Assembly (NCBI GenBank): GCA_029817715.1
Contig: JARUPY010000085.1
Coordinates: forward strand, 2,914,001-2,978,000
Reading direction: 5' to 3'
DNA length: 64,000 nucleotides
Source: Melastoma dodecandrum
Lineage: Eukaryota > Streptophyta > Magnoliopsida > Myrtales > Melastomataceae
Part shown: piece by piece, positions 25,791 to 37,763 of the stretch
Layout: each line of letters begins with the position of its first letter
Numbering within the stretch: the first letter of the stretch is position 1
Made by a program: the position numbers and the translations under genes
The notes under the pieces: generated by a model
Told to the model about the DNA's origin: nothing
What the model saw: only the letters and a program-made list of their open reading frames with translations
Database searches by the model: none

Positions 25791-26035
25791 AGGTACCATC
25801 TGGAAGGGCCATTGCTGGAAGGGGAAGACCAAGAGGAAGCAGGGGAAGATGAAGGACTGGAAGAGGTACCATTTTCAGTTCAACAGCCGTCTTCGAAGTT
25901 GGAAGCAGCAGTCAGCCTCAAAGCTCTTACAACATGGGAACTTCTGCAACACAATCATCTTCAGTTGCTGGAGCAAGCATGGAAGCCTCGACAAATGCGA
26001 ATCCTTGATGGTTGCATATTTATTGTGAATCCTTG
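25791..26035 (+). pseudogene. Degenerate Gly/Arg- and Ser-rich coding remnant inside the MULE
   Basis: After a splice-acceptor-like TTTTACAG the frame reads Gly/Arg-rich (SGRAIAGRGRPRGSRGR), hits one in-frame TGA near 25850, then continues Ser/Thr/Gln-rich (TIFSSTAVFEVGSSS) to a stop at about 26033-26035. This resembles the low-complexity C-terminal tail common in plant MULE transposases or in captured host genes. It lacks any enzymatic domain, so I call it a remnant; its origin is undetermined. Confidence 0.45.
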
Positions 26036-26208
26036 ATGGCTGCATATTTATTGTTGTGTTGTGAAACCCCAACGCAATGATTCAAACACAACTCTAATTC
26101 AAACACAATCGATCATAATTTCATATTTTGATTACACATCCTGCTAACATACTAAACTACACAACTTCAAACTCAAACCTAACATAGTAATTTGCTATGA
26201 CCAATATC

Positions 26209-26640
26209 CTACTTCAGTAATACACAAAATCCTAAAAGTAGACCAACACACACAACTCCAAAAACACTTAATAATACAATAGTCTTCACATTCTCTTCGA
26301 CTTTAGCCAAATCTATTTCCACTTTCCTCAAACGTGCTTCCATGCTTGATTTTTCAGAAAAGACCTCTTCCATGCTTGATTTCTGAGCTTCTTCTTCCGC
26401 GAACTGCTTCATCAACCGAGGAGTATCGGTCCAAAGAAAAAATCCACACCCTCCATCAATCTTGTATCTACAGCAGCCGAAGAACCTTCTCCCATTATTC
26501 ATTTCAGTGTGGGCAGTCCTCGCAATGCAATCCAGACCGCAAAAGCATTTCACCTTTTTCTTCCTCTCAATGGAGCTTGAACTACCCATTAAGCTGCTCT
26601 CCATTGCGCTGCTTGACCTACTCGTGCGTTTAGTAGACAT
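26209..26640 (-). CDS. GRF-type zinc-finger protein carried by the MULE
   Basis: An intact 143-residue frame from ATG 26640 (MSTKRTSRSS). A Ser-rich N-terminus is followed by a GRF-type zinc finger (about residues 32-70: CFCGLDCIARTAHTE, NNGRRFFGCCRYK, GCGFFLWTD), an acidic coiled-coil (about 76-117, MEEVF/MEARLRKVEIDLAKVEE), and a C-terminal hydrophobic segment (about 121-141, VLLSVFGVVCVGLLLGF). GRF fingers bind single-stranded nucleic acid in characterised proteins. Small plant proteins of this exact layout are numerous and often linked to transposons. It lies wholly between the two TIRs, so it moves with the element. The frame is open further upstream to 26661 but without an ATG. Confidence 0.82.
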   Translation of the reverse strand: MSTKRTSRSSSAMESSLMGSSSSIERKKKVKCFCGLDCIARTAHTEMNNGRRFFGCCRYKIDGGCGFFLWTDTPRLMKQFAEEEAQKSSMEEVFSEKSSMEARLRKVEIDLAKVEENVKTIVLLSVFGVVCVGLLLGFCVLLK

Positions 26641-26724
26641 TCCTGCAAAGAAAGACAGCAAATTCGACCTTAATGATAACCTTCAAAATTTACGAATTCT
26701 GGAAATCATCACCATAACCATGAA

Positions 26725-27439
26725 TTCAATCATGCTGACATCAATCTTCAACCATGAATTATTACTATACAAAAATTCTGGAAATCATCACCATCACCCG
26801 CCAAGGAAATCACAAACAGCCACTAAAGCACGCACACACACCAAACAGCCACTAAAGCACGCACACGCGCGAAGAACAACCCATGACCAAGTATATATGC
26901 TTCGGAGAACAACCCATGACCAAGCACAGCCAGCAAAGCACGAACATCCCTCGAAGACTAACCGGTGAACCACGGCTGTGAGGAGAGGATGCTTCGGAGA
27001 CGCTTCCGATGAACCCAGACGCAAAATAGGACGCTCCCGAGGACGGGTGTGAGGAGTGCTCCGGAGTGAGGACGCAAAAGAGGACGCTTCCGGCTGTGAC
27101 GACTGCTCCGGAGAGGGATGGGTGTCAGGAGGTATTTTTGCCCTAATTTCGATTTGGGAATTTCTGCCCTAATTTCGACTCACCCCCCCCCCCCGATTAC
27201 GAAATTTTTTTTTTTTCATTTCGTGGCATGTCCACGTGTTATCACGTCGGCGCCACGTACGAATTAAACGGCGAATAAACGCCGTGACCGGGCCACGTAG
27301 GACGCCGTTAGAGGTTTAGGGTGACGGAGGTCACATTTGATATAACGGCCGAAGGTTGGGATGTGTGGTGATATTATTCGAAGTTCAGGTTAGATCGAAA
27401 AAAAGTTGCAAAGTTCAGGATAGATTTGATAATTTGACC
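26725..27439 (-). repeat. Right terminal inverted repeat of the MULE
   Basis: Inverted partner of 24946-25662. It ends TTTGATAATTTGACC at 27439, immediately followed by the TTAAAAATT duplication. The few differences from the left arm (for example GGCGCTGAAGTG against GGCGCCGACGTG) suggest recent movement. Confidence 0.9.
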
Positions 27440-27448
27440 TTAAAAATT

Positions 27449-27782
27449 TTAGAAAACTCGGTGTCTTTTCAAAGCAAACTCATTATTTCTAAAATTAAGC
27501 TAAAGATAATATTTGACGAAGTTATTTATTTGTTTAACCGACTATTTTCCAAACAAACTTATTTTGAAACATATCTCTCGGGCCGTACAAAATTAAAATA
27601 CTCTGCATCGTCTACCTTTAATTTATTTTGAATGAACGTTCGCTTCTAATTATGTGGTGCACGAACGATCCAAATGAAAATTCGTTCCATTTTTAAACGG
27701 AAGAATGCGATCGTCGCTAGACAACTTCAGCTGTCCATTGCTTGCCCGCGTTCCAGTTCGTTTGCACGTTCACCCGGGGTCA
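27449..27782. other. Intergenic, no gene seen
   Basis: A 330-bp AT-rich stretch between the MULE and the stop codon of the LRR receptor-like kinase; its right end is probably that gene's 3' UTR. Confidence 0.45.
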
Positions 27783-30618
27783 TCACACGTCCGCGAGTGT
27801 AACCGGCTCGGGGAAGATTTCGTTGGACGACCGTTTGTGCGACGAAGATTGATCGTTTCCGCCACTGCTCTGAGATTCCGTCCTCCCTGATTGCCTGAAC
27901 CTGCTGTTGCTAGGGCCGGTACCCACAGCTATGTTCTCCGGAGAACTATTCCGCCGACTCCCGAAGACCCTGAAGTTCCAAGACTTTGACGAATTGGCCG
28001 GTTGCAGCCTCGGCGGGCTGTGAAGCTCTTCCCTGATCACTCTGAGCGGGTTCTCGAGTGCTTTTCGTACTTGCTTGATAGGCGGTCGTTTCGAAGGCCT
28101 GGGATTTAGGCATGATCTGGCTATGATGGCCATCGCCCATACCTCGTCGAGTAAATCCTCATCGAGGATTAGTGACGGATCCATGATTTTCATCACAAAT
28201 TCTTTATCGCCTGAGCTGATGCGGGACAGTGTGTGATCTAACCATTCCCTCGTGGTGGAGTCTTCTGAGTTGCTTAAGCCAAGCTTGCCAGTGACGAGCT
28301 CTAGCAAGACTTTCCCAAAACAGAAGACATCGTACGCACAAGTTGATGTCGAGGGTCCTGTCAACAGAACAGAGAGCAGCCTCAGGTTAACTTATTTGTT
28401 CGTCATTGTCGTGTTATACCAAAATGTCCTGCGAATTCCAACCAGCAGCAAACGGGTTTATACCGGCAAAGCCTTGTGTGGAGGTCCTGAGAAACACCAA
28501 AAAGATAAGCTGAACGTGAGAGCCATCATCAGTTGAGGAAACTTGATTACTTTGTTTCGGAAGCGTTAGGATCTTACTGTGGTTTTCGGAGTAATCTCGA
28601 TATGACATTGCGATGTGGATCCCCTTCTTGTGTGCAAGCACTACTCAAACTTCCCAGATAAACGTCAAATTTATCGTCGAGGAGTATGCTGCCTGCTTGA
28701 ACATCTCTTTGATCCAACAAAAACACAAGAAGTCAAGAACCATAAAGCTATACGTCTAGAGAAAGCATAGACTAATCGGGCAAAGCGAATGATTATACCT
28801 GTGTACGAGAGGAGGGTTGCATTCATTGTGCAGGTATGATAAGCCCTCGGCAACCCCTATGGCAATTTTCAGCCTTGTTATCCAGTCGAGAGAGCGAACA
28901 CTGTCATCTTCCGAAATGGAAGCTCTGTAGAAGGAAGTGGCCAGATCCTGGTTCGACATGTACTTGTAAACCAGAAGCTTCTCATGCTCGTGGTTGTAGC
29001 AGTGCCCCAACAAGGGGACGAATCTGTGATGAGATATCTTGCTCAGGACTTCTAATTCTACCGCGAATGATTCCCTGCTGAACAAGGTCACGTCTACTCT
29101 TTTGATGATGACAGCAGTTCCGCTATCGAGAATGCCTCGGTACAGTTTTCCAGAGTGACCATGCTTTATCAGGTTAAGATCGCTGAAATTAGCAGTCGCA
29201 CGAACCAGCTGCTCGTAGGTGTAACTGTCCCGGCTACCCAAGAAGACGAATGGCCTGTCATGGGGTGTTTGGAGCTCCCCTTCTGGAGCCGGCCCTGTTT
29301 CCAGGGCTCCTTTTTGCTTGGAGACTCCGCTCCTGTGCTTCCTCAAGACCAAAATCAGCACCACGACCGAAATTACGATGAAGCCTAGTCCACTGAACAC
29401 GCCGACCAAAATGAATTTCTGTGTCTCTCCGCTTCTAGGGGCGTGCTCAGGGGACGGTGCTTCTGACGGTGCAGGAGTTCCGAAATCATAGAAGACAAGG
29501 CTCCTTTCTGAATAGAAGAGTTTACAGTCTGCCAAACTCCTCTGACCAGGCAATCCGAGACAATTCCTTGCAAGGAGAGTCGCATTGCTTCTTCGCACGG
29601 GCGGCTCGCCTTGAAAGTAGTTTCCAGACAGATCGATCACGTCAAAAACCCCCAGGGAGGAATTCAAATTCCCGTACAGCAAATTGTTCGAGAAATTGAG
29701 CACCCTCGGGCTGAAATTGCTGCCTGAACCGAGTCCTGGTAAATTGCCAGTAAAATTATTCCGGCTAAGATCGGCGACTTCCAAGTGAAGCAGGCTCGAA
29801 AATAACTCCTCAGGCAAAGCACCAGAAAAGGAATTCCGGCCGAGATTGAGCTGGACTAACTGGCCTAAGTTGCCAAATTCGTCAGGAACCGAACCGGTGA
29901 GGCCGTTATTCGAAAGACTCAAATGTTGCAGCCCAGAAAGGCTGCCAAAACCAGGCGGAATGCTCCCAGTTAAGAAGTTCGACGAAAGGTCGAGCCTCGT
30001 TAAACTGCTAAGCGAAGAAAAGGATGCAGGTATCGACCCGGTCAAGTGATTCCGACCAATGTCGAGAATAGATAACCGTTCTAACTGCCCCAAATCAGGA
30101 CTAAGGATCCCAGTGATGTTATTATCTGAGAGGTACAGTGAATTCAATACGCTTAGATTCCCAAGAGAACCCGGCAGAAAACCTGTCAAGCCACAGGACT
30201 GGAGGTCAAGTACCCGAAGCGACCGCACCCTGATCCCAAGCCAATCCGGCACCGGCCCAGGTAGGGAGAATCCGGAGGCGTTGAAAGTCTCTAGGGACGT
30301 GAGGTTCCGTAGCCCGTCAACTGCAAACTGAGGTCTAACACGGCCGAGCCTCGTCCTCCTGAGGCCCGAGACAGTAATCCCCACGACACGACCGCCACGG
30401 CAACTGATCCCTGTCCAGTTGGTGCAGTGGTCGCCCTTGATGGGCCAGTCTTGGGACCTCAGGCCGAGTGTGGACCGGAGGTCAAGCAGCGCGTTTCTCT
30501 CCACGACAGAGTAAGGAGCACTCCCCTGAGGCGCGACGCAGCGGAAAAACAACAGGAGGAAGGCAGGAACCGCGAGGCGCGACGAGGGCGGCTGCCACAG
30601 AGCGGCTGAAGTGGGCAT
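27783..30618 (-). CDS. LRR receptor-like protein kinase (probable pseudokinase, At2g16250-like)
   Basis: Plasma-membrane LRR receptor-like kinase. Exons on the minus strand: 30618-28799, 28706-28578 and about 28380-27783, giving about 848 residues. The last acceptor is the least certain: 28380 keeps phase, while a CAG acceptor 23 bases on does not. Order: signal peptide (1 to about 31), LRR N-cap with WPIKGDHCTNWTGISC, about ten LRRs (about 105-340, e.g. LSSLTRLDLSSNFLTGSIP), juxtamembrane Ser/Pro stretch, one TM helix (about residues 405-430, FILVGVFSGLGFIVISVVVL), kinase domain from about 490. The glycine loop is GHSGKLYRG and the VAIK lysine is present (VIIKRVD). The catalytic loop is HRDVQAGSILLDD (Asn replaced) and DFG is replaced by LGS. 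Loss of DFG predicts a pseudokinase. The C-terminal tail is Ser-rich. Confidence 0.9.
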
Positions 30619-32031
30619 TTACTGGGAGACGGCAGGAACTCAGTCCGCGCATGAAAATCAAAGGTGGTCGCTCAGCGTCGAATGTCTTCTGCTACTTTTG
30701 GGCGTCGAAGGGAATTTAATTTAATAGCAGCTGCCTGCCTACTCGCGGAAGTACAATTACGTCATTAAAATATATTAATATTTTAAAAATAATGAAATGG
30801 CTTTTTCTCCTTTCATTTTTTTTTAAAAATAAAGACAAAAGGTAAAATTGTCATTTTTATTATTTTCAAAATTTTAATATTTTTTATTTTTAATATGACG
30901 TAACTTTTATAGAGAGCAACTGAATTCTCTCAAAATTCATAGTCAATCAAACAAAGCGTTAAAGGAACACTGGTTGATTTATATTCGCCAAAAAAAAAAA
31001 AAAAACTTACTAATAATTATGAAAAATACTCATTAAATTATTATTATTATTATTATTATTGTTTTTTCTGCCGAAACTAATTCGGACTCAAACTAAATCG
31101 AAAATTTGGTTAAGTGATGTCAAGCCGTCAAGCAATTTGCGAGCAACCGGTAAAAATAATAATAATAATAAAAGTTACATATCACAATCACGCGAGTAGT
31201 ATTTTATCGATCCAAGATATGCCCAGGAACAAGCAGAAAAAGAAGTCAATTGTCCGTTGACTAGAACAGGATAATTCGAAAAGCTCTTACGGCCCCTTTT
31301 GCCTCCAGTGAGTTAGAGAAATACGGATTCTACAAAATCATACCCAATCTTTTTATATAATTTAAGACCGAAACTTTGTTATTTTTTGGTTATGTCTTTG
31401 TTTTGGAATAGTCAAGTCTGTCACATGGCAATAGAAGACGAAAAATAGCGCGTTTTTCTTAAGAACGCGTCGGCCAAAGTGTGGCTTTGGAAAGAAGGGA
31501 ATTTTGATAATGACAGGGAGGAGGAAAAATTTGATCAAAACGTGAGGACTAAGGGCCAACCCAATCACGTCCCCTTGCAAATTGTTCAAATTGGAATGGA
31601 AAGCCTCCCCAGGAGTCGAGAAGTCGACAACCCAGTTGGTTGTCTTCTTCCTTACAAAATGGGATCCCACTGCCACTACCACTCATGTCGGCTCGGTTCG
31701 ATTAGGATAGGACGGACAAGAAAATGGCACCACTCTCTGCCTGACCAAGTCTTCCCTTTCGGAATAATAATTTTAAAAAATTATAAAAGATTCAATCTAT
31801 TCAGATTTGGCGTTCTTTTATATTACATTCCCCGAACATCTTTCTTTTTTTCATTTCTTCCTCAACATTATGTCTACATGGGATTGAATGACTGTCATTT
31901 ACAACTAGTAACAACACTCTCTGAGTGAGTGGCTTTTAAAAGATATCCGGTCACCGCCCCCGGCAGCCACGCCGCCGGAGCTTTTTAGTGCTTTGGGTCA
32001 GTAGAGTTTTTGGCATTTGGAAGGGTTCTTT
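30619..32031. other. Intergenic, no gene seen; AT-rich with TTA/TAA microsatellites
   Basis: Upstream of the LRR kinase and downstream of the nucleotidase. It holds short trinucleotide repeats at about 31038-31060 (TTA) and 31146-31162 (TAA), and A tracts near 30990. An open frame at 31479-31928 has no recognisable domain and a composition like the surrounding non-coding DNA, so I do not call it. Confidence 0.45.
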
Positions 32032-35000
32032 TCACAAGGGGAGGATGCCGAATTCGTGGGGCATGAAGTCCTCGCTGGGCCTGTAGTACTTGTCCGGCGA
32101 GTACAAGCTTAGGTTGGAAACTTGGCTCGTGTACAGGCAGGCGAACCTCTCCACCTGGCCGCGCCCAAAATCAATCCGCCGATACGTAAAGATTAATGAC
32201 TGTGAATTGCGATTACGCTGGACTGCGTAGAAGTTCACCTGATGCGCGAAACGGGAGTTCTGGTAGCCAGTCTTCATGAGCTGTCCCCATACTTTATGGA
32301 ACTGAAAATGGATTCCGAGGGTCAGGTAAGCTATAAGGATTTTTTGTTTACAGTCAGGGGAACTGGGAGGATCTATCTTTACCTTGAAGTGTATTTTTCT
32401 CTGAGCTTGCTGATGTGCGAGGCGCACCTCATCCTGTTTCGACTGTGTAAATTGAACGTAGGTAATATGAGAGAAGTGACATAGCATATCGAATTGAATT
32501 CATGCGCTTAGCTTTGTCTCACCTCAAGTTCTTCCACGGCCACAGATAACTTCTGCTTCTCCTCAGGATTAATATCGTCAAATCTGAGAAAGGCAACGGG
32601 AATTGGTAAATGCTGGAATTGGTAAAACACAAATTGCGAGGAGAGGCTAGGCATTTAGCCACCACGAATTGAAATGTGCTTTACAACACTTACTTAAGAG
32701 ACCATTTCAAATGATGTATTTGGTCTTCGATCTTGTCACGCTCAGTCCTCAATAATCTGAGTTGCTAATAGAATAAAGGTAACATAAAGTTATTTTGTTA
32801 CTGGGCATTTGCCCTAAGACGATTAAGTACCAGGAGAGTGTTTCAAGAGTGATACTTTGCGACTATCTCTCACTTCCCACAGAAGGTCGACCTCCCTCTC
32901 AAGCTCTGGAACAACAAGCATTGTTCGCCAACCTGATTGATAGAAATGAAAGAAATAGTAAACAATAACAAAAAGACCTTAATTTTGAAGGGCGCGCCTG
33001 CCGTATTGCACCGACGTATCACCCACTCTAACTGCAAAGATGAGTTTGCATCTCTCATGATCTGTAAATCCTACTATTAAATATCGATGATTTCAGTTAA
33101 CAGATGATTAGAGAAGGCTACCAACAATTCAAAGAAAATAACATGGTTCAGATCAGACAGGATAGCCTAAACAATAACGCTGGAATAGGTCTAATAAGGA
33201 CTTGATTCCCCCTTATAACGTCAAAGCTTTCAGACGACCAGTAAGTCACACCCACTTAGCAAACAACGAAATACAATCGGAAAACGTGACCTACATACCA
33301 AGAACCTTCTTGCTTCGTAAGATGTCACCGTAGATGTGGTCACCAACATAAAGAACCTACCAAAAAGACAGAAAAATCAGTGCTCCACATCTTTTTTAGC
33401 TACAAACTTTGCAAGATCACAACCCAATTACTGATTAGGTACTCAATTCAATGAATGAGATAAACTGTCTATCAATCCACACAATTTGCTCAGAATATGA
33501 GGAATATATAACTCAAGGAAGCAAAGGCCCGTTCATAAAACTTTCAGAGATGAATGTAAGTGAATTTCAGTCTCAAAGTATGTTTTAGCTAGAACCAAAG
33601 ACAATTTATTAAGCGTTTACGGTCCCGGTAACAAATGCTCACCTGTGAGCTTGACTCAATTGACAGCAATTTATGCAAATGAGCAACATTACCACCCTGA
33701 AAGAGCGAATTTAAAAAAAGATGTAAAATCACGTCAAAATTAAAGAAACCTTCTGCTAGAACACCCCCTTGGTGGGCGATATCATGTAGTGAAATTACCT
33801 GGAAAACTCTGCAAGTCTGGCTCAAACCCTTTAGTGAGAGTCTTGGCATAATATCCCCAACCTTCAATAGCATCATATGAGCATTGGGCCTCACTGCAGA
33901 TTCTTACAAAAGTTAAAGCCGACAAGTCCTAATCACCTGAGCCATGGGAGTTCCATTATCAGTATTCATCAGCATGCCTGTTTCTCTTTCCACCTCGAAT
34001 AGATTTGCTCGATTATCTTCATGGAAGAAGCCCGGTTTTGCACTGCAAAACAGGGGACGTGAGGTAAGCAAGTCTAGACACCATGAAAGCCTAGACCTAC
34101 AAAAAGAAATTCATACAGAAATTATCCACTTAAAATAGGATAACGCCACTGTTACAATACTCCAACTGGCCAAGGCAAACATCTAAAAATGTTAGCAGCA
34201 CGTTTTACAAAATGATTTTAAGATGTTCGAGAAAAGATACCTGCCGGTGATGACAACATCAAAGTACTGGAGCCAATCAAAGCTCTTACTTGATTTATCA
34301 CCACATGGCAAATATGGCGCACAAAGATAATTCATCACAATGTTGGTGTAGTCCCATAGACTGGAAAATATTTGGAGAAAGAAAGAATGTCATAAAGTTA
34401 TAGTCAACCATGAATGAGTAAAAATGCAGGTAGGCTTGTCATCTTAGTCAATTCTAAGTTCCCTTTGTAGCTACCTACCAGACAATCAAACAGTAGAACC
34501 AGCAACCTTTCTCGAATTCAGTTGCTCAAATTAACCCGAAGAATTCAAAACCTGACCTGTTTGTCACCAAGAATGTCGAGCGTCCAGAATCTCTCAGCAT
34601 TTTCAGCATTGGTACTATTGAAGTGTCCTCATTGATGTACCTAGCAAACAATCATCAAGCATAAAAGGAAATAACAATAAAGGAAAGTATCCATTAATTC
34701 TTCTGTATTATTAGCTACCTTGATGGGTCCTTTGCAACCATTTGCTTCAATGTTCCATCTCGATGACACAGATCAACTGCTGCTCGAACATCTTTATACA
34801 TCCTTGCATAGCTAGAGAAGGCAAATAGATGGAAAGAAAGAGAAGACAAAGGTCAGAACAAGATCCAATATCTGAAGAAAAAAGCTAAAAAGGTACAGGG
34901 ATAGAAGAATAACATGAACATAAACATAAAACACAAATATTCCTTACTCAATGCCAGTGGCGACTTTTCCGGGGTTTTTGTCCTTGAAATCAACAAGTTG

Positions 35001-35867
35001 TGCAAACAAGTATGCCTCGGCCAGGGAAAACAGGGTGTCAATGAGAGCATAGTCTGGTTCATCAAAGGAATCTCGTACGAGAGTATAACCATATGTCCCA
35101 ACTTTCTCTTCTTTCGTCAATTCTTTGAATCCATGGTACGCTATTTTCACATATTTATGTCTATCCATCTGCGAGAAGAAGATGGGTTGGGGATCGGCGA
35201 TATAAATGCATCTCCATGCATCAACAAAATAACAGAGAGATATCAAAAGCGAATTGGATCACCTTCAATATGTTTCCTCTCTTTTTGTCCAAGACTAATC
35301 CCCTCACCATGTACTTCCAATCAAAGGACCAGTCCAGCAGCTACAAAAATTAAACATCTTCTTGTCATACTAAGAAAGAATCTGAATAAAAGCATGCATA
35401 TGGAGATAAACATAGCTAACCATCCATGTAAATATGTCCCAACAAGTGACATTCTCAGCAACATATCTACCACACAGTACTTTAACTCAATCACCGTATT
35501 ACTTGACAAATAAATGTTCCACAAGCAACCATCATTGGCTCGAACCTCCTAAAAAGGAATATATCAAAGGGCTAACCTCGCTGGGATATCCGAGGTCATA
35601 AACCAGTTTCTTTATTGTTCCTTCATACGCCAGAGACTCAAAAGTTTCGGGTTTGTACTGCGCCAAGGTGTAGTCCATGTCGAACCCCACAGCAACAATA
35701 TTCCTCATGTTCAACGATCTATTACAAAAAATCTGTCTTCCAATCTCAATCTTCTGTCCTCCATCTGGGGATGACCAGATGCTGGGCTTCGGACAATAGT
35801 TATTTCCACCCATGTAGGAGTGGTCCAACCTTGTTTCTGTCACAGCAGTCGTGTGTCTTTCTTCCAT
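32032..35867 (-). CDS. Cytosolic purine 5'-nucleotidase-like (HAD superfamily, IG subfamily)
   Basis: HAD-type 5'-nucleotidase of the IMP/GMP-specific class, dephosphorylating purine monophosphates. Sixteen exons (minus): 35867-35577, 35340-35263, 35168-34948, 34811-34719, 34640-34557, 34360-34241, 34042-33937, 33861-33799, 33696-33643, 33356-33299, 32932-32856, 32764-32694, 32583-32523, 32442-32383, 32301-32239, 32154-32032; every phase agrees, giving 540 residues. HAD motif I is GFDMDYTLAQY (nucleophile Asp), motif II STFLVTNS, motif III Lys in TGSAKPGFF, motif IV YVGDHIYGD. The C-terminus ends PSEDFMPHEFGILPL. The first exon could begin further upstream, since the frame is open to 36002, but an acceptor-like CAG near 35900 and the ATG at 35867 (MEERHTT) favour this start after a 5' UTR intron. 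Confidence 0.94.
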
Positions 35868-37763
35868 CGAGCCACTCACATGCAACTGACTACCCCCTGA
35901 TCGATAAAAAAAAGAAAGAGTATGAGCTTTGAAAGATAGCATACTCAACACCCACAAAACCAAGACGTTTGGGAATTCAACCAAAGTTTCCAACAATTTC
36001 ACAGGACACTGCCACGGATGAGAGACCAGTAGAGATTTCTTGTTCCGAAAGCAACCGACGGATCACAGAGAGCCTTGAAATCCAAATAGTTGTAAGGAGT
36101 CTGAATGTGATGCGTGACGTTCACTTCACACACAACCGAAGATACTTTCGAATGCCTCAAACTCCAATTCACACACAGTAACAACAACACACAATTACAC
36201 CAGTCTAGACCCCCGACAGCCCAAGCATGCTCAAACGCTACTAAGATCGCCACCACCGGAATCACCGAAACACGAACTATATTCCATCACCACCGACTCA
36301 AAACTCCAACTGACAACTAACTTCCCCCCGTCTCTCCCAATCATCCACTCCCCCAACCACACGATATGGGTTTTTTATCCCCGCCCATTACACATTAAAA
36401 GCCTAATAAAAGTCCAGTACAATTATTAATCCCCCACAGACTCCCGTTCTTCTGCTGTAGCTATAATCCTCTGCATCAGAATGCAAATGGCATCCACGAA
36501 ATTCCCAACACCCAAAAGGAACCACGATGAAACTGAGAAACTACTAAAATTACCAGCTAGGGGGAAATACGGAAAGAAAAGAAGTCTTACCCGAAACACT
36601 TAAAAAACAAATTTCCAACTTTGAACTCTCTCACTTCCAAGGAATGCTCCAAGTATCACCTAAAAATGAAACCCATCTCCATCAAAGAAGAAAAAAAAAA
36701 ACCAAATCTTTGCACCCAAAACTCATCAAAAGTTCTAGCCTGTCCCACAATAAACTACAAAAATCAAACCCATTAATTATCAACGACATTTACCGTCATC
36801 ATCACGACATGGGCAAGAACAGGAAGATTTCGGCACAAAAACCCAAGACTCAAACTTCACGACCAAACACGGCAACAACGAAAGAAGCAAAAGGGCAAGC
36901 AAGAAATGAAGGAAATATGGAGAAAAAGGAAGGGGGAAGATGAACTCGGGGGGAGGGGGACCTGAAGTATGGAAGTCCTTGCTAATTCCGAGAAAAAGCC
37001 GTGGAGAAAAAGGGCGTGGGAAGAAGCCGGGAAAGGGAGGGAAGACGGATAAGGAAAAGGGAAAGGAGGAGGAGGAGGAATGGGAATAGGAGGAAAGGTT
37101 TGGAAAGAGGAGGGATAGTTTCTTGGGGATGCGCATGGCGGGAGGTTGTGTTTGTGGCTTTCCCTTCACTTAAAACAGGCATCACGTGGGTGGGGGAGGG
37201 GGGGGGGGGGGGCGGGAGACTGGGATTCTCACATTCGACCCAGAGATGCCGCTGAAGTGGGAGGTGGGGGAATCGGATGCCAGAGAATCCGATCAAGAAC
37301 AAGAACATGAAGAGGGTGGCGGTGGTGATGCTGATGCAGGAATTCCGGGGAGTTGCGGGGGGGGGGGGGATTGGAGAAGGAAGGAATGGAAGGAGGTGGT
37401 GGTGGAGTTGGCCGAAAGGGGGGCGAGATGGGAACGTGCCACGTGGCTAGGTAAAAATGTTGGTATCGGTGGGCAGGAGGCATTTGATGAGAATAAATAC
37501 TATTACAACCTTTTCTGGCCTTTCCTTTAACATTATAATCATCATCTCAACTAAATTGTAAGCAGGAGGGTTTCCCGCATTTATCATATTATTATCCATA
37601 ACGTGATCACCAACGACTACTACTTTTGAATTTCGAAGTTATGGATTAGTTATTGATCACGTGATCGATTCTTCCAATAAAACTCACTTCCTATCTGGAC
37701 TGGTGGAGTGCTCCACGTGGCACCTCCACATCGACCGCCCCCCTCTCGTCGACCGTCAGCAGC
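35868..37763. promoter_or_regulatory. Divergent upstream region, probable 5' UTR introns, no gene seen
   Basis: About 1.9 kb between two divergent genes. Much of 36000-36960 is A/C-rich and probably a 5' UTR intron of the nucleotidase. The stretch 36960-37260 is GA-rich on the plus strand (CT-rich on the minus), as expected of a transcribed leader. G tracts occur at 37198-37212 and 37360-37371. Long frames here are composition artefacts. Confidence 0.45.

Larger units (their letters stand above)
24937..27448. mobile_element. Mutator-like element (MULE) with long TIRs, Pack-MULE type
   Basis: An element of 2494 bp (24946-27439) bounded by a perfect 9-bp duplication TTAAAAATT at 24937-24945 and 27440-27448, the hallmark of Mutator-family transposition. 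Terminal inverted repeats of about 717 bp (24946-25662) and 715 bp (26725-27439) begin GGCCAAATTATC and GGTCAAATTATC on their respective strands and are highly similar. The roughly 1.06-kb interior lacks a transposase and holds a GRF zinc-finger reading frame (minus) and a degenerate frame (plus), so the element is non-autonomous and looks like a gene-carrying Pack-MULE. It sits between the Maf gene and the LRR kinase and interrupts neither. Confidence 0.92.

Noticed and set aside
24946..27439. Interpretation of the long inverted repeat as an inverted duplication or assembly artefact
   Set aside because: The perfect 9-bp direct duplication outside the repeats and the unique interior with a gene fit a MULE much better.
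31479..31928. 149-codon plus-strand frame between the LRR kinase and the nucleotidase
   Set aside because: No recognisable domain, no leader or splice pattern, and composition like the surrounding non-coding DNA.
36780..37530. Several 100-residue frames on both strands upstream of the nucleotidase
   Set aside because: Caused by GA/CT-rich leader sequence and G tracts; translations are low complexity on both strands.
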